The position numbers and the translations under genes are program-made. Shown here piece by piece: positions 28,801 through 39,000 of a stretch of DNA of 64,000 nt. Within the stretch, counting starts at the first letter, position 1; each line of letters begins with the position of its first letter. The notes below the pieces were generated by a model. That model was given only the letters and a program-made list of their open reading frames with translations. It made no database searches and was not told where the DNA came from. The DNA is taken from NCBI RefSeq assembly GCF_028453695.1, contig NC_135773.1:2356001-2420000 (forward strand), given 5' to 3'. This DNA comes from Augochlora pura (lineage: Eukaryota; Arthropoda; Insecta; Hymenoptera; Halictidae).

Positions 28801-29736
28801 CTTAAAGTGTTATTTTATTTGTTGATGTATATATAACAAATTTAAATCTAGAGAAAGTTTGATTGTATATGTTTAAAATGTTCTATAAAAAATGTGAGTT
28901 TTGTGCAGTCATTCAAAAATGGTTAATTCGTTGATTAATCCCTTGGCTACGACAGGCTTTGATACGTACCGCACGTGGCATACGGTAAGAGGATACAGTC
29001 GCAACCTATACTGAGAAAGACGAAGTTTTTTGGGAGATATATTGAAATGATTTTAACATTGAACAGCACTACATTAAACCAATTTTTATTTATTAGTATT
29101 CTGTGTTGAATTTTTAGTGAACATACTGAAATTTTAACAGTACTATTAAGCTTTATATCACGATGTATCTCGTAATGTAGTAATGTGTGATACAATTTGA
29201 AACATGGGTCAATACATAATCCTACATCACATTTACTGTAACCAAATAACTGTAAAATAATCACGTTTAAATAATATATACTAACGGAAGATGTAATTGT
29301 TGAATTAGAATTCACTTACGTCTGATCCAAGTGAGATCATTGTCGATAACATTTGCCGGGCGCCTATAGGCGCCTTCAGCTCGTTTCGAGCAATGTGAAG
29401 TGAGCATCTATAGGCGCCTTCAGTTCGCTTCGAGCCAAGGGGTTAAATAATTTTATGTATACAACTCACCTGCTTATTATCGGAGGTAGCAGAAGTTGGC
29501 GTACTTTGACTTGTTGGATCTGAACTTGTATCAATATTTGTTGAAGCACTTTCTGCACTTAAACTCTGGTTATTAATAGTCTCAACACCTACCACAAAAT
29601 TTTCAACATCTCTTTCATTAGAGATTTCTCCACGACTGTTTTCAACAGTTTTATCAGGTGCTACCGGTTCCTGACGATGTTCCGGCCCTGAGGCCATCTT
29701 GATCGAAATTGACAGCGCTGTGTCTGCTGTACTCAT
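19830..29736 (-). CDS. Large disordered protein, family not recognised
   Basis: Nine coding exons: 29736-29470, 25186-25073, 24999-24640, 24267-24004, 23885-23483, 23301-22864, 22748-22373, 22263-20570, 19900-19830. They join in frame through good GT/AG sites to 1328 aa and a TGA stop. I do not recognise the family. Visible features: a Ser/Thr-rich N-terminus; a charged, likely helical block in exons 2-3 (ELRALLDEAITYKCPKDREG, about residues 101-120); a Lys/Glu-rich part in exon 4; a compact block NVIVYNAENVEGHRNDEDID in exon 6; a basic tract TKKKKSKKQRR in exon 7; a 565-residue Ser/Asn/Gln-rich exon 8 with SYADIARMA and a proline run (PPPPTPPPG); and an ordered-looking C-terminus, YNHDKIVSFVGLAWDAVMRE. 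No signal peptide, membrane span or catalytic motif is seen. It is probably a nuclear or cytoplasmic scaffold or adaptor, but that is inference. The start is the first in-frame ATG. A 4.3-kb first intron holds a GC-rich island that may be a second promoter. Confidence 0.85.
26079..26187. repeat. AT-rich CATATACTTTATATG repeat
   Basis: A simple-sequence patch of alternating TATA/CATA with CATATACTTTATAT recurring two to three times, inside the first intron of the large unrecognised gene. Likely slippage-derived. Confidence 0.6.
27180..27530 (-). promoter_or_regulatory. GC-rich island, possible alternative first exon
   Basis: A ~350-base CpG-containing island stands out from the AT-rich first intron of the large unrecognised gene. 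On the minus strand it contains AATGGCGGCGGCCATG, resembling the GCCAT core bound by YY1/Pho-type factors. It ends in a good splice donor, TCGTCC then GTAAGT (GT at 27182-27181). A non-coding exon here could splice to the exon at 25186. It could instead be a promoter for an unseen plus-strand RNA. Only composition and the donor support this. Confidence 0.35.
28935..29446. mobile_element. TTAA-ended MITE, piggyBac-like
   Basis: A 512-base segment starts TTAATCCCTTGGCT and ends AGCCAAGGGGTTAA: 14-base inverted ends with one mismatch, including the TTAA on both borders. This is the footprint of piggyBac-type insertion. It contains no transposase frame. The right end holds two copies of a 44-base unit carrying the palindrome described at 29359. 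It sits in the first intron of the large unrecognised gene, 24 bases from the donor of its first exon. Superfamily assignment is inference. Confidence 0.7.
29359..29435. repeat. 44-bp tandem repeat with palindrome
   Basis: Two tandem units with a 44-base period share CTATAGGCGCCTTCAG and a TTCGAGC tail. The first contains the perfect 16-base palindrome GGCGCCTATAGGCGCC (29359-29374); in the second, one arm is degraded. They lie at the right end of the TTAA-ended element. Confidence 0.8.
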
Positions 29737-29747
29737 AGCTTTTTCAT
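29733..29747 (-). promoter_or_regulatory. Upstream ORF overlapping the start codon
   Basis: Just before the chosen ATG of the large unrecognised gene there is a four-codon frame, ATG AAA AAG CTA, ending in a TGA that overlaps the main ATG as ATGA. Such an arrangement can allow reinitiation and reduce translation. Whether the transcript includes it is not known. Confidence 0.4.
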
Positions 29748-32293
29748 CGTTGCTCTTTGGTATTTTCAAGGTCTAAAGACCTGATCCGATTACACACGGA
29801 AAATGACTTGAAATTTTTGCATATCATATCATGTAAAGTTTTTTGATCCTGTTTTTTTCCTTTTATTAAATCACTACAATCATCACGTTCGAATAGACGA
29901 ATGCATTTTTCACTGTACTAATGTCACGTCAGGTTAAAATTGATCGGAGTAACCGATCACGAACTTATTATGTTTGATTTAACTTGAAGAACCATGCATT
30001 TAAATAATATTAATTGTTTTACGGTAATTGCAAAGGTTCAATTGAAAATCTTCTTGTCTTTACGCGCGTATCATGCGCGATGCGAAGGTGACAAAAATGG
30101 CACCGTCCACCATCTAGTGTCGGGACTGTCGTTCAATCAGATTAACTATTGTATTTTGATGATCCTTTTCTTCCAATCGGTGTAACGTGTACTGTATTCG
30201 ATTATAAGTTTTCATTATTGCACATCAGATTCAAATATACGGTTCATTTTCATGTCTTGATATCAGTAATCTTTCGTTGTTGAGGTTATTTCAGATTGAC
30301 TTGTCAGCTTCGACCACAGCTGCCGATAAAGCACGTTCTATGTTTCATCAAATTGAAATTGTACATATTATATAGCTGTTTTGTAGATTCTAATTAATGT
30401 ATTATGTCAGTACAAGGTTTTCATTGGAAAGAAATTGAAAATCATAAAAATAGCAATTTTAGCTATTACTCTGTTTTACTGTCCATATTCTTCTAACACG
30501 AACTTGTTCAATGTTTTATTATGAATAAAAAAACAGTAAAGCTACATAATTTTATCGTATTTCCTTTTAATTAGAACAAGTGATTTGTTTCTATTATTTT
30601 TTTTGAAGACGGATTCAAATAATACAGTTTATATTGAGAATGTAGTCACAAATTTTACATAAAAACATATAATAAAACTGAATTGGAATGTTTTATGTAG
30701 CACTCAACAAGATTTTATCTTGAAAATGACAAATTGTAAATATCTTTTGCTGACATTTGAAATTCTTATTGCAGGCCTTTCATAATCTTAGGTAAATGTT
30801 GAAGAAAGTCCAATTTTGGAGATATAAAGTGAGTTTGATAATCGGCGTAGTTCGCAGTACTCATAAATTCAAAATGGCCGCTGTCGATATTAAAATGCAC
30901 ATTTTTTCACGTATGCTTCTACATAAAATTTTATTTTTTACACTAAATGCAATGTACTAGTAGCGTTGATCCAACCGTGGACGAACGGAAGACGCGAAAA
31001 CATATTTGTACAAAACAGTAACCATGTTTCTAGCATTGCTCGTATACACACTGGAAAGTATATACTTCGTTTGTATCACTGTTCCGCTGTACATGGGCTT
31101 TGGAAGACACTATAAGCACTTTTGAAACATTTCACTGACAAATAGGAACGTTTCGTGGAGCCACAAGTACTGTGATCGGATCATTGGAGCGTATTCCAAA
31201 ATCGTCGGTGAATTATCGATCGCATAATGGTACTTCTGCTTGTACACTTTCACACAACAACACAAAAATTTTCAAGACAATTCTGCACAGAAATATTTGA
31301 TACAGTAGCCAACTAAAAATTTCTTTGTCAGGATTTATTTCAAATACAATGCAAACTGTAATCAATTGAAAAAAGTAGCCCACCCAAAACTTCACAGCAC
31401 TCTGTCCGAATGTGACTGTACAGTTAGTCAACTTTGACACTAAAACAGTTTGCTTAATTTCACTATTATTTCATGAAAATTACTGTTAGTTCATCACATC
31501 GGAAAGATGTAACAGGAAAACTGACGTAAACCCGAACAGATAGTTTTCTCGCGACACAATAAACGATCGCTTTTGCGCAGAGAAACGGCGGACCAATCGT
31601 TTAGCCTCCGAAAATGTCGTCTGGCTGCAGGAGCGTAACTATATGTCAAGCTGTTTGCAGCCATCGATATTTGAAATTTATTTCAACTAATTATTACTAA
31701 AGTTGTACAAATAAATCATCACTATTAAATGTATTCCTTATAAATCATATTTTTACTGCCATAATTCTAAATGAATTTGAATAATAAGATTTAATACTAT
31801 AATTGTAAATTTCTTAAATAAGACAAAAAGATTTTTTATTTTTGTAGCCAATGTATGTATATATGAATGATTCTTTACGAGAATTGTTACTGAATATCTA
31901 TTTCAATATCGTTAAAAGAAAGAATGTATTTTTTATGATGTGTAAAAATATTTCGTGATACGACACTGTTAGTTGTGTGACTGCTACATGCGTCATCATG
32001 ATCGATGTATCTCGAACTCGAAACTACGATACGATATAATCGTCGATTTTACTCGTTCCATTGACGTTATATGTTGTTATATTGTACTTCTTTACAGTCG
32101 TTTAGATTAAATAGAAGTGAACAGAACGCAAGCAAGCGGTAAGGTGATTGTAAAGACCGTAAGATAAAAGCAACACAGGTTATTTAACATGAACGATCAC
32201 GAATGACAGATACATCTTTACATTCGTTTACAGATATCAGATTGTGTTGTAAATATATTTCTTGAAGACCGATAGATATTTGAAGGCGGCAAA
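29748..32293. other. Head-to-head intergenic region
   Basis: The 2.5 kb between the start of the large unrecognised gene (minus) and PI synthase (plus) must hold both 5' regions. GC-richer patches occur at about 30.06-30.13, 30.88 and 31.55-31.64 kb. No coding exon is supported, and no clear TATA box is placed relative to either start. Confidence 0.5.
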
Positions 32294-33710
32294 ATGTTGG
32301 AGACCGAGAACATTTTCTTGTTTGTGCCTAACATTATTGGTAAGTAAATATTTAATATTTCTATATTTGAAAACTATCTAATTATAAAATTCTTATATAA
32401 AACGAATTATTATGTATATTCGTCAAACTATAATTATACTGTTTACAATATTTAAAAGATTTTATAAAATGTGCAATTCGTATTTACTAATACGTATTTA
32501 AAAATGTTTTGAATGTTTATAATTTGGCTGTTGATTAGTGCTTTAAATATAGTCTGTGATAAGATAAAAGGGTAACAGCAGCATTTCAAAGACTTCCCAT
32601 ACGGATCTATATGTATGAACGTATGGATCAAGTCTTTTATGTAACACATTTATTAAAACTATCAAAAGTATTTAACTGTATTTCCATAAAATTATATGGA
32701 CACATAAATATGTATATAAATATATAATTTAATAGAATAAGTATAAATATTTAAGAAAATGTAGTGTAAACTGAGAGCAATACAATAGCTAGAAACATAG
32801 ATATCTAAAGATTTAAGCATATAAATGTTATCAGCGCAATAATACATATCGACAATATAATGTTAACAGGCTATGGGAGAGTGATTCTGGCTCTCATATC
32901 TTTCTATTTCATGCCAACCAACTATATTATTGCTTCATGGTGCTATATAATTAGTGCATTACTGGATGCAGTGGATGGCCTTGCAGCTAGATATTTTAAT
33001 CAAGGTACCAAGTTTGGTGCTGTGCTGGATCAATTGACTGATCGTGTTGGGACCATGTGTTTATTAGCTACACTATGCGTACTTTATCCATCATACACAT
33101 TTTGGTTTCAATTAAGTATGGCAATTGATATTGCTTGCCATTGGATATATATTTATGCGTAAGTTCAAATTTTAATACATAAGCACATTTATTGAAGCTT
33201 TTTTATGAAGGTATAAAAATATATGATAATATATTTTATCATTCTATAATTTATATGTTACAGTACACAGTTACAAGGAAAAACCAGTCATAAATTTATT
33301 GATATGTCTGAAAACCCAATTATGAGTGTATACTACACCAATCGTCCAGTTTTATTTTTCATGTGTGCTGGAAATGAAGCATTTTATGCTGCATTGTACC
33401 TAATTTACTTTACTGATGGGCCCATTTGTAAGTTACTTTACTTCGTATAATATCAGTATTTAAATTTTGTAACAATATAACAAATGACAACATTTTTATT
33501 TCAGTGGCTGGCATCAGTTTATTCAGATTAGTTATGTACATCTCTGCACCTGTAGCAATTGTTAAAGCTGCTATTTCATTGTTACATGGATATGTAGCAT
33601 GTATTAATTTGAGCATAATCGATATCAAGGAAAGGCAAGTCCTAAAGGAAAAGTCTAAAGGGGTTTCATTGCATGATACAATATCTCATACTTCTACTAA
33701 GTCTGATTAA
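32294..33710 (+). CDS. Pis: CDP-diacylglycerol-inositol 3-phosphatidyltransferase
   Basis: Four coding exons: 32294-32339, 32870-33158, 33264-33427, 33505-33710. They join in frame to 234 aa (human CDIPT is 213). The enzyme makes phosphatidylinositol from CDP-diacylglycerol and myo-inositol in the ER membrane, the entry point for all phosphoinositides. The CDP-alcohol phosphotransferase motif is complete: Asp48, Asp51-Gly52, Ala55-Arg56, Gly65, Asp69 and Asp73, with the spacing D-x2-DG-x2-AR-x8-G-x3-D-x3-D. Several hydrophobic spans follow, then a charged C-terminal tail (KERQVLKEKSKG). The first exon is only 15 codons and carries the MLETENIFLFVPNIIG start; the ATG is chosen because the frame continues straight into the catalytic motif across the splice. 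In Drosophila the gene is called Pis. Confidence 0.96.
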
Positions 33711-34166
33711 TTGATCTTCCTAATTTAGATTATATTATACATAAATGTCTCTACATTCAATTATATTTTTACAAATTAATCCAAATGTCAGTGTGCCAGA
33801 TCTAAAGCTAGGCTACATTAACTATTTCCAAACCAGATGTAATTTATCTAAACTAGTTATTTATAAAGTACTATTTTAAGCTATATTAGTTTAGATGAAT
33901 TTAACAGACTGTTTTATATTTGTATATTATTTGTATAAGTTGTTAGTTTTTTGACAAATTTTTTGTAGAAGCACTATAGAATTAAAAAGAATAGTAATTA
34001 TAATTTATAATATTACTAGTCTCAAATAATTTATTTTAATATACTCTAACGAAATGTACTTGACAAAGTTATACATATGTTTGTTCCATGTCAATGTTGG
34101 TTGTTTAATAATGCACCTATGGTATAGAAAATGGTGTGGAAGTTGTAAAAAAAACTTAAGATGTTT

Positions 34167-34172
34167 AATAAA
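34167..34172 (+). terminator. Poly(A) signal candidate
   Basis: An AATAAA hexamer followed by T/G-rich DNA, about 460 bases after the PI synthase stop codon. It is the best placed canonical signal I noted; usage is not proven. Confidence 0.45.
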
Positions 34173-36311
34173 TATTTTTGTCCCTTATATGTTATTGACC
34201 AATGTCTTTATTTTATCATAAGCATTAGTACAAAGTATATTATAAGCACATTATTACATGTATACATATAAGGTATATGAAATGAATTTTATAAACATTA
34301 AAATTATCTATTGATACATGTTTATATTATTATAATAATTGGTTGGAAAACTGATTTCATGCATGTATATGATATTTGACTGTGCAAAACACAATCATAA
34401 GCAAATTAAACACATTTTCATTATAATTTTGTGTTTTTTAAACAATTGAGATGTAAAAGGAAGTAAAGATAAATTTATGTATAACTCCTGTCAATCTAAA
34501 TTTGTCCACAAAAATGTAATTTATATATAGTGATCTGCAATCTTATGATAACTACTTTTTAGTATTGTTAATTTAAGGCTTTCTATTCTTAATAATTAAA
34601 AAAATAAACTTATTTATTGTACCGAAAAGTGATGTAAAAGCAATGTAAGAACATAAAATAAATATTAGTAAACACCTACAACATTTTATTAATCTATGCA
34701 ATCTGAAATTTCTTAAATAAAATTAATAAAAAAAAAAAGAAAACAGCAAACACCTTATATCATTTGTTCAACGGTAAGTGTGCAATGTATGTGTTATTAC
34801 TATTGAAATATTTGCTAAATCATTATTTGGTTATATTATACTATGTGACACGTGTTTTCTATAATGACAATTATATATTTTTTAATGTAAATACACCACA
34901 TACGTGTCTGCCGTGATATTCGTAACATTACGGTGGTTGAACATATTAAATTTACAGAATACGACGATATGTAATGGCAAAATGATCAACTAACCTCAAA
35001 AATTTTGCTTTCATTCCCCCGTCATAGCCAGTCATGTTTCGGCGCCATGTTAACACTTTAAACATTCGCGCATGTTAGAAAGTTCAGAAAATTCATGCGA
35101 ATTTCTACTAGTCGTAAAAATATTGTAGAATCAAATTTGCACTGCTTATAGTTGTTAAAATGTTGAAAAATATTCTACTAGAACGACGTTTTCTGTTTCC
35201 ACTGAATTGAGATACACGAAACAAAGTACAATATTTATAAAAACAGATGAGAATTCTTCACCGGCTTACTATGGGATGATTCCCGATACGACAGCGCCAA
35301 TGTCGTCAGCTACGTGCAAACGGCGCGGTATTTTACTGATATTTGAACTTGCGGATGACCGCTACATCCTGTATAAGATAATTTTGAACATCTTAGTAGG
35401 CATGTTTGTATTTATCGTTAGATCCTAAATTTTCTAAATTCATACAAAAATTTGATCACATAAATTCAATTGACAGTCAAGCATAAATGATGTATTAAAA
35501 ACGTTATGTATTACATTTTAATCTTTGAATTGGTTAAACAAATTTTGACTTTATAATTAGACCACATGTGTAAATGTTCGAACTTCACAATTTTGTAATG
35601 CTTCAAACTAAAATTAATTACTTTGCAGAATTCACTATAAATAAGTTAGATAAAATAATTTAGTTGCTAGTCAATTAGGGCTACTGCGAATCCTGCAGTT
35701 TATGGGATAACACTGGTTTAGAAATTTATTTTTAAGATCTAAAGTCTGTTTATTTTTCTCCTAGATTTTTTCATATTTTTCGATATGTTAGTATTTAGTA
35801 TTTTATAAAATAAACATCATTGTAAAGAAAAAGATGTGGAATAAATGTAAAAAATAGGTTATTCTGAGTAATTATGCGAGGTTGCGATAATACTAAAAAA
35901 CTAATGATTAAACAAAAATTCACTCAGCAGTTAATAGACAATCAAAAGTTTAATTACACATAAATATTAGTTAGTTGAATCTACGTTTTCTGCGTAAACA
36001 TACAAAAACATTCTAAATATCACTGTACATATTAGAAAAATATTTTTGTTTAAAGTCATAAGTTACGTAAAAGCAGAAAACAATAAATAACATTTTAAAA
36101 CAATGTAGAAATGACAAGATATTAGTAGTTTCTTATCAGTAATTGTAGATATTTCTAAAAAATATATAAAATTCAAAGTAAGAAGGATTTATTAATAACA
36201 TGTGATTAATGTAACCTAACAATAATTTAGTTTATACTTGTTTTTCAAAAAAGGTAGTTGTCTACTTCAGTCATATGTTATAAGTTTGGAGTGATAAGAG
36301 TAGACTGAAAA

Positions 36312-36700
36312 ACTATTATGACTTCAGATATCTTCTTTCAAAAAATGGATTGTAGATACAATTATTATTTTGTATAACCTAATGTTTGACTGCTTGTTTC
36401 CTACTTTGAATCATGCCATTGAAAATATTACCACTTTCATCTCACTTATTCGTCAGTATTACATACAATTCTTTAATGTGAAAGTGATTTGGAAATATTA
36501 TAAATGAATTGTAATAATTTCATCTGTAAAACTTTGTTAAATATTTGTTTAGCTGGACATGAATAAGGTATCTACTATTATTTGTTTTCCAAAAGAAGAT
36601 ATATGAAGTCATAATAACTGCCCACTTGTATTACTTCATACTTGCAAGACAAAACAGGAGTGAATAGTTATTATGACTTCAGATACTTTCGAAAAACAGA
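36312..36700. repeat. Three-copy TATTATGACTTC repeat with hairpin
   Basis: A ~30-base sequence around TATTATGACTTCAGATATCTTC occurs three times: direct at 36312, reversed at 36589-36619, and direct at 36666. Copies two and three form a perfect 15-base inverted repeat (36605-36619 and 36666-36680) with a 46-base loop. It may be a decayed foldback or MITE. Confidence 0.5.
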
Positions 36701-37078
36701 TATTAAATGTCAACATCTGATCATTGAAATTTATTTGACCTTTATTTTTTATTTATTAACGTTTGTAACATTAAAAAAACATCTGTTGCTGTTATTATTA
36801 CATACAATTTTGTATTTTCAGTAGAAAAATATTGTATCACACTTAATCTGTAATATACATCTGTGTTTACCAAAAAGTCTTGTATAAAAACGTGTTATGT
36901 ACATTACATTGGTATACAGTAACTTATGTCAATAATCACGGAAAGGTCTAAAAATAACTTATAATGCCACAAAAAAAATGGAACTTTTCGTTTAAGGAAA
37001 ATATCCCTTTTAAACAGATAATATAATTATCATAAAACACAATAGAGTAGAAGCAGTGAAATTACTTACAGTTATTCA

Positions 37079-39000
37079 TTAGTCTCGCAACACACTTACT
37101 AAATTATCTTTAAAATTCAAGTCTGCTCTTGAAGGGTATACCAGTTTCATATTTCCATCCAGATCTACTACCTTCACTTGTTCTACGAGTAAATTATGAT
37201 AATTTTCATTATCTTTTTCTTCCACAGTACATCCAAAACCAAGTGTGACTATTTCTTTTAAAAGTTGGTCTAGCACATTCCTAGAAAGATACAAAATTAT
37301 TTAAGCAATCAAATATATTTTAACAACGTTTTAATATATGACTGAAGCATTAGGTTTACTAGAATTTCCATCTTTTAAATTATATTCTGTAAAATAATAT
37401 TAAAGGAACTATAAACATTAGTATGCATTCATTTTACCTGCAAACGTGATATGATATGACACTGGTTACTTCCACAAATACAGTTTCAGTATTTACTGAC
37501 ATTTTAGTAATGTCACTATTGGTTATTGGTGGGAAAGATATAACTTGTTCTGAAACATCCAATAAACATGGAAAGACAGGTTTACCTTCTAACAGATAGA
37601 GATACTTATGAATGCTAGAATACACATTCCGCTTTTTATCTTTTCTTAAATTTTCAGCTTCTGTTTGTAATTGTTGGAATAATGTAGCTCCAGTATAAAT
37701 GTTGTCCCGCATTAATGGTTTGATTTTTAATGCTGTTGGAGGTTTTGCTGTATATACTAAATCACCTAAAGAATAAATGTAACATTATTTGTCTAGGTAC
37801 TTATTCTATTATTTCATGTTTTACTTACCAGGTTTGATTAAATTAAAATCATGTGTTGCAATGGTAGCAGCATTTCTTTTCTCACATATGCCATCGTGTA
37901 ATTTAGTTTGAAGTTGAATAAATTTCTTGAAACTCTCATCAGTGAATTTCATGTTTTTGATAATGCAAGCAGCAATGAAAGGTCTTACATTTGCTACATC
38001 TTTTGTAATCTTAATAACTGGTGTATCATCTGTTACTTTCAGAACTCTCAACTTGTGTGATAAATCATTTATTTCCTTAACAGTATTTTCAGATTCTGAG
38101 CATCTCTGTGCTTTTTTGCCTTTTTTTGCTTTAGCATTTGAAGCAGCATTATTAGTGGTTTTAGGACAATGCTGTCTAACATATTCTATTATTTGTTTAG
38201 TACGACATTGATCAATTAACTTTGATAATCTCTTGTCTGTTAAATTATTTCCATTCAAGTATAACTCCTTTAGCTTATTGCAATCAGCAATTTCACCTGG
38301 TACAACTGCAATATAAATATTTAATGAAACTTATCTTCTGTAACATAGATGATAGTTAATAATGTAATTGTCTTAAGATAAAATATATAATATTTATATA
38401 GAGAGCATTACCTGATATTGAATTGTCAGCTATATTTAATATTTTCAAAGATGGTAATTGACTTATAGTTACAGGAATATTCTTTATTTTATTGCCATTG
38501 ACATAAATCTCAGAAAGATGAATCAGATTTGGATAACATACGTCAGGAAAATCTTCAAATTTATTGTTTGATAGGTTCAGAACACTCAATTTGACATTAA
38601 GTGCTTGAGAAGGTAATGACTCTAAAATATTGGAGCTCAAGTTTAGTGTTGTTAATTGTGGAAGTTTCCCGAGTTGATTTGGCAGTGATATTAATTTGTT
38701 CCTGGAGCAATCAAAGAACTTGAGTTTCTCTAATTTATCAATTGTGTCAGGCAATTTTGTAATTTGATTCGAGTGCAACACTAAAGTCGTTAAATTCTGT
38801 AGTTTCTCGATATCTTGTGATACTTTATCCAAACACGTGTTCGATATATTTAAAAAGTTTAGATGTTGTAGGTTAAATAACGAATCGTCTAAACCGCTTT
38901 TCTCAATCAATTCAGATATTGCCGGGCCTGACAACACTAATTCATGTTTGTTTTCCGCAGCAGCGGTTCTGATCACGTGCCACGAATTGTCTAGTGTCAT
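37079..39000 (-). CDS. Lrrc47: LRRC47-like leucine-rich repeat protein
   Basis: Four coding exons: 39000-38412, 38305-37829, 37765-37438, 37280-37079. They join in frame to 531 aa (human LRRC47 583). The N-terminal half has about seven leucine-rich repeats of the L-x2-L-x-L-x2-N type (LTTLVLHSNQI, LKFFDCSRNKL, LTTLNLSSNIL, LSVLNLSNNKF, LKILNIADNSI). A linker with a Lys-rich patch (AKAKKGKKAQR) follows, then a C-terminal domain like the B3/B4 domain of phenylalanyl-tRNA synthetase beta, ending with the conserved-looking LVYPSRADL near the C-terminus. LRRC47 is described as a ribosome- or translation-associated cytosolic protein; the exact role is not established from sequence. The start is the first ATG in frame; an upstream extension to 39027 lacks ATG. 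It faces PI synthase tail to tail and the astacin gene head to head. Confidence 0.9.

Larger units (their letters stand above)
33711..37078. other. Convergent 3' intergenic region
   Basis: PI synthase (plus) and the LRRC47-like gene (minus) end towards each other here, so both 3'UTRs fall in this stretch. An AATAAA for PI synthase is at 34167-34172. No coding exon is supported; the short frame at 35207-35428 matches nothing I know. A small inverted repeat lies at 36605-36680. Confidence 0.5.
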
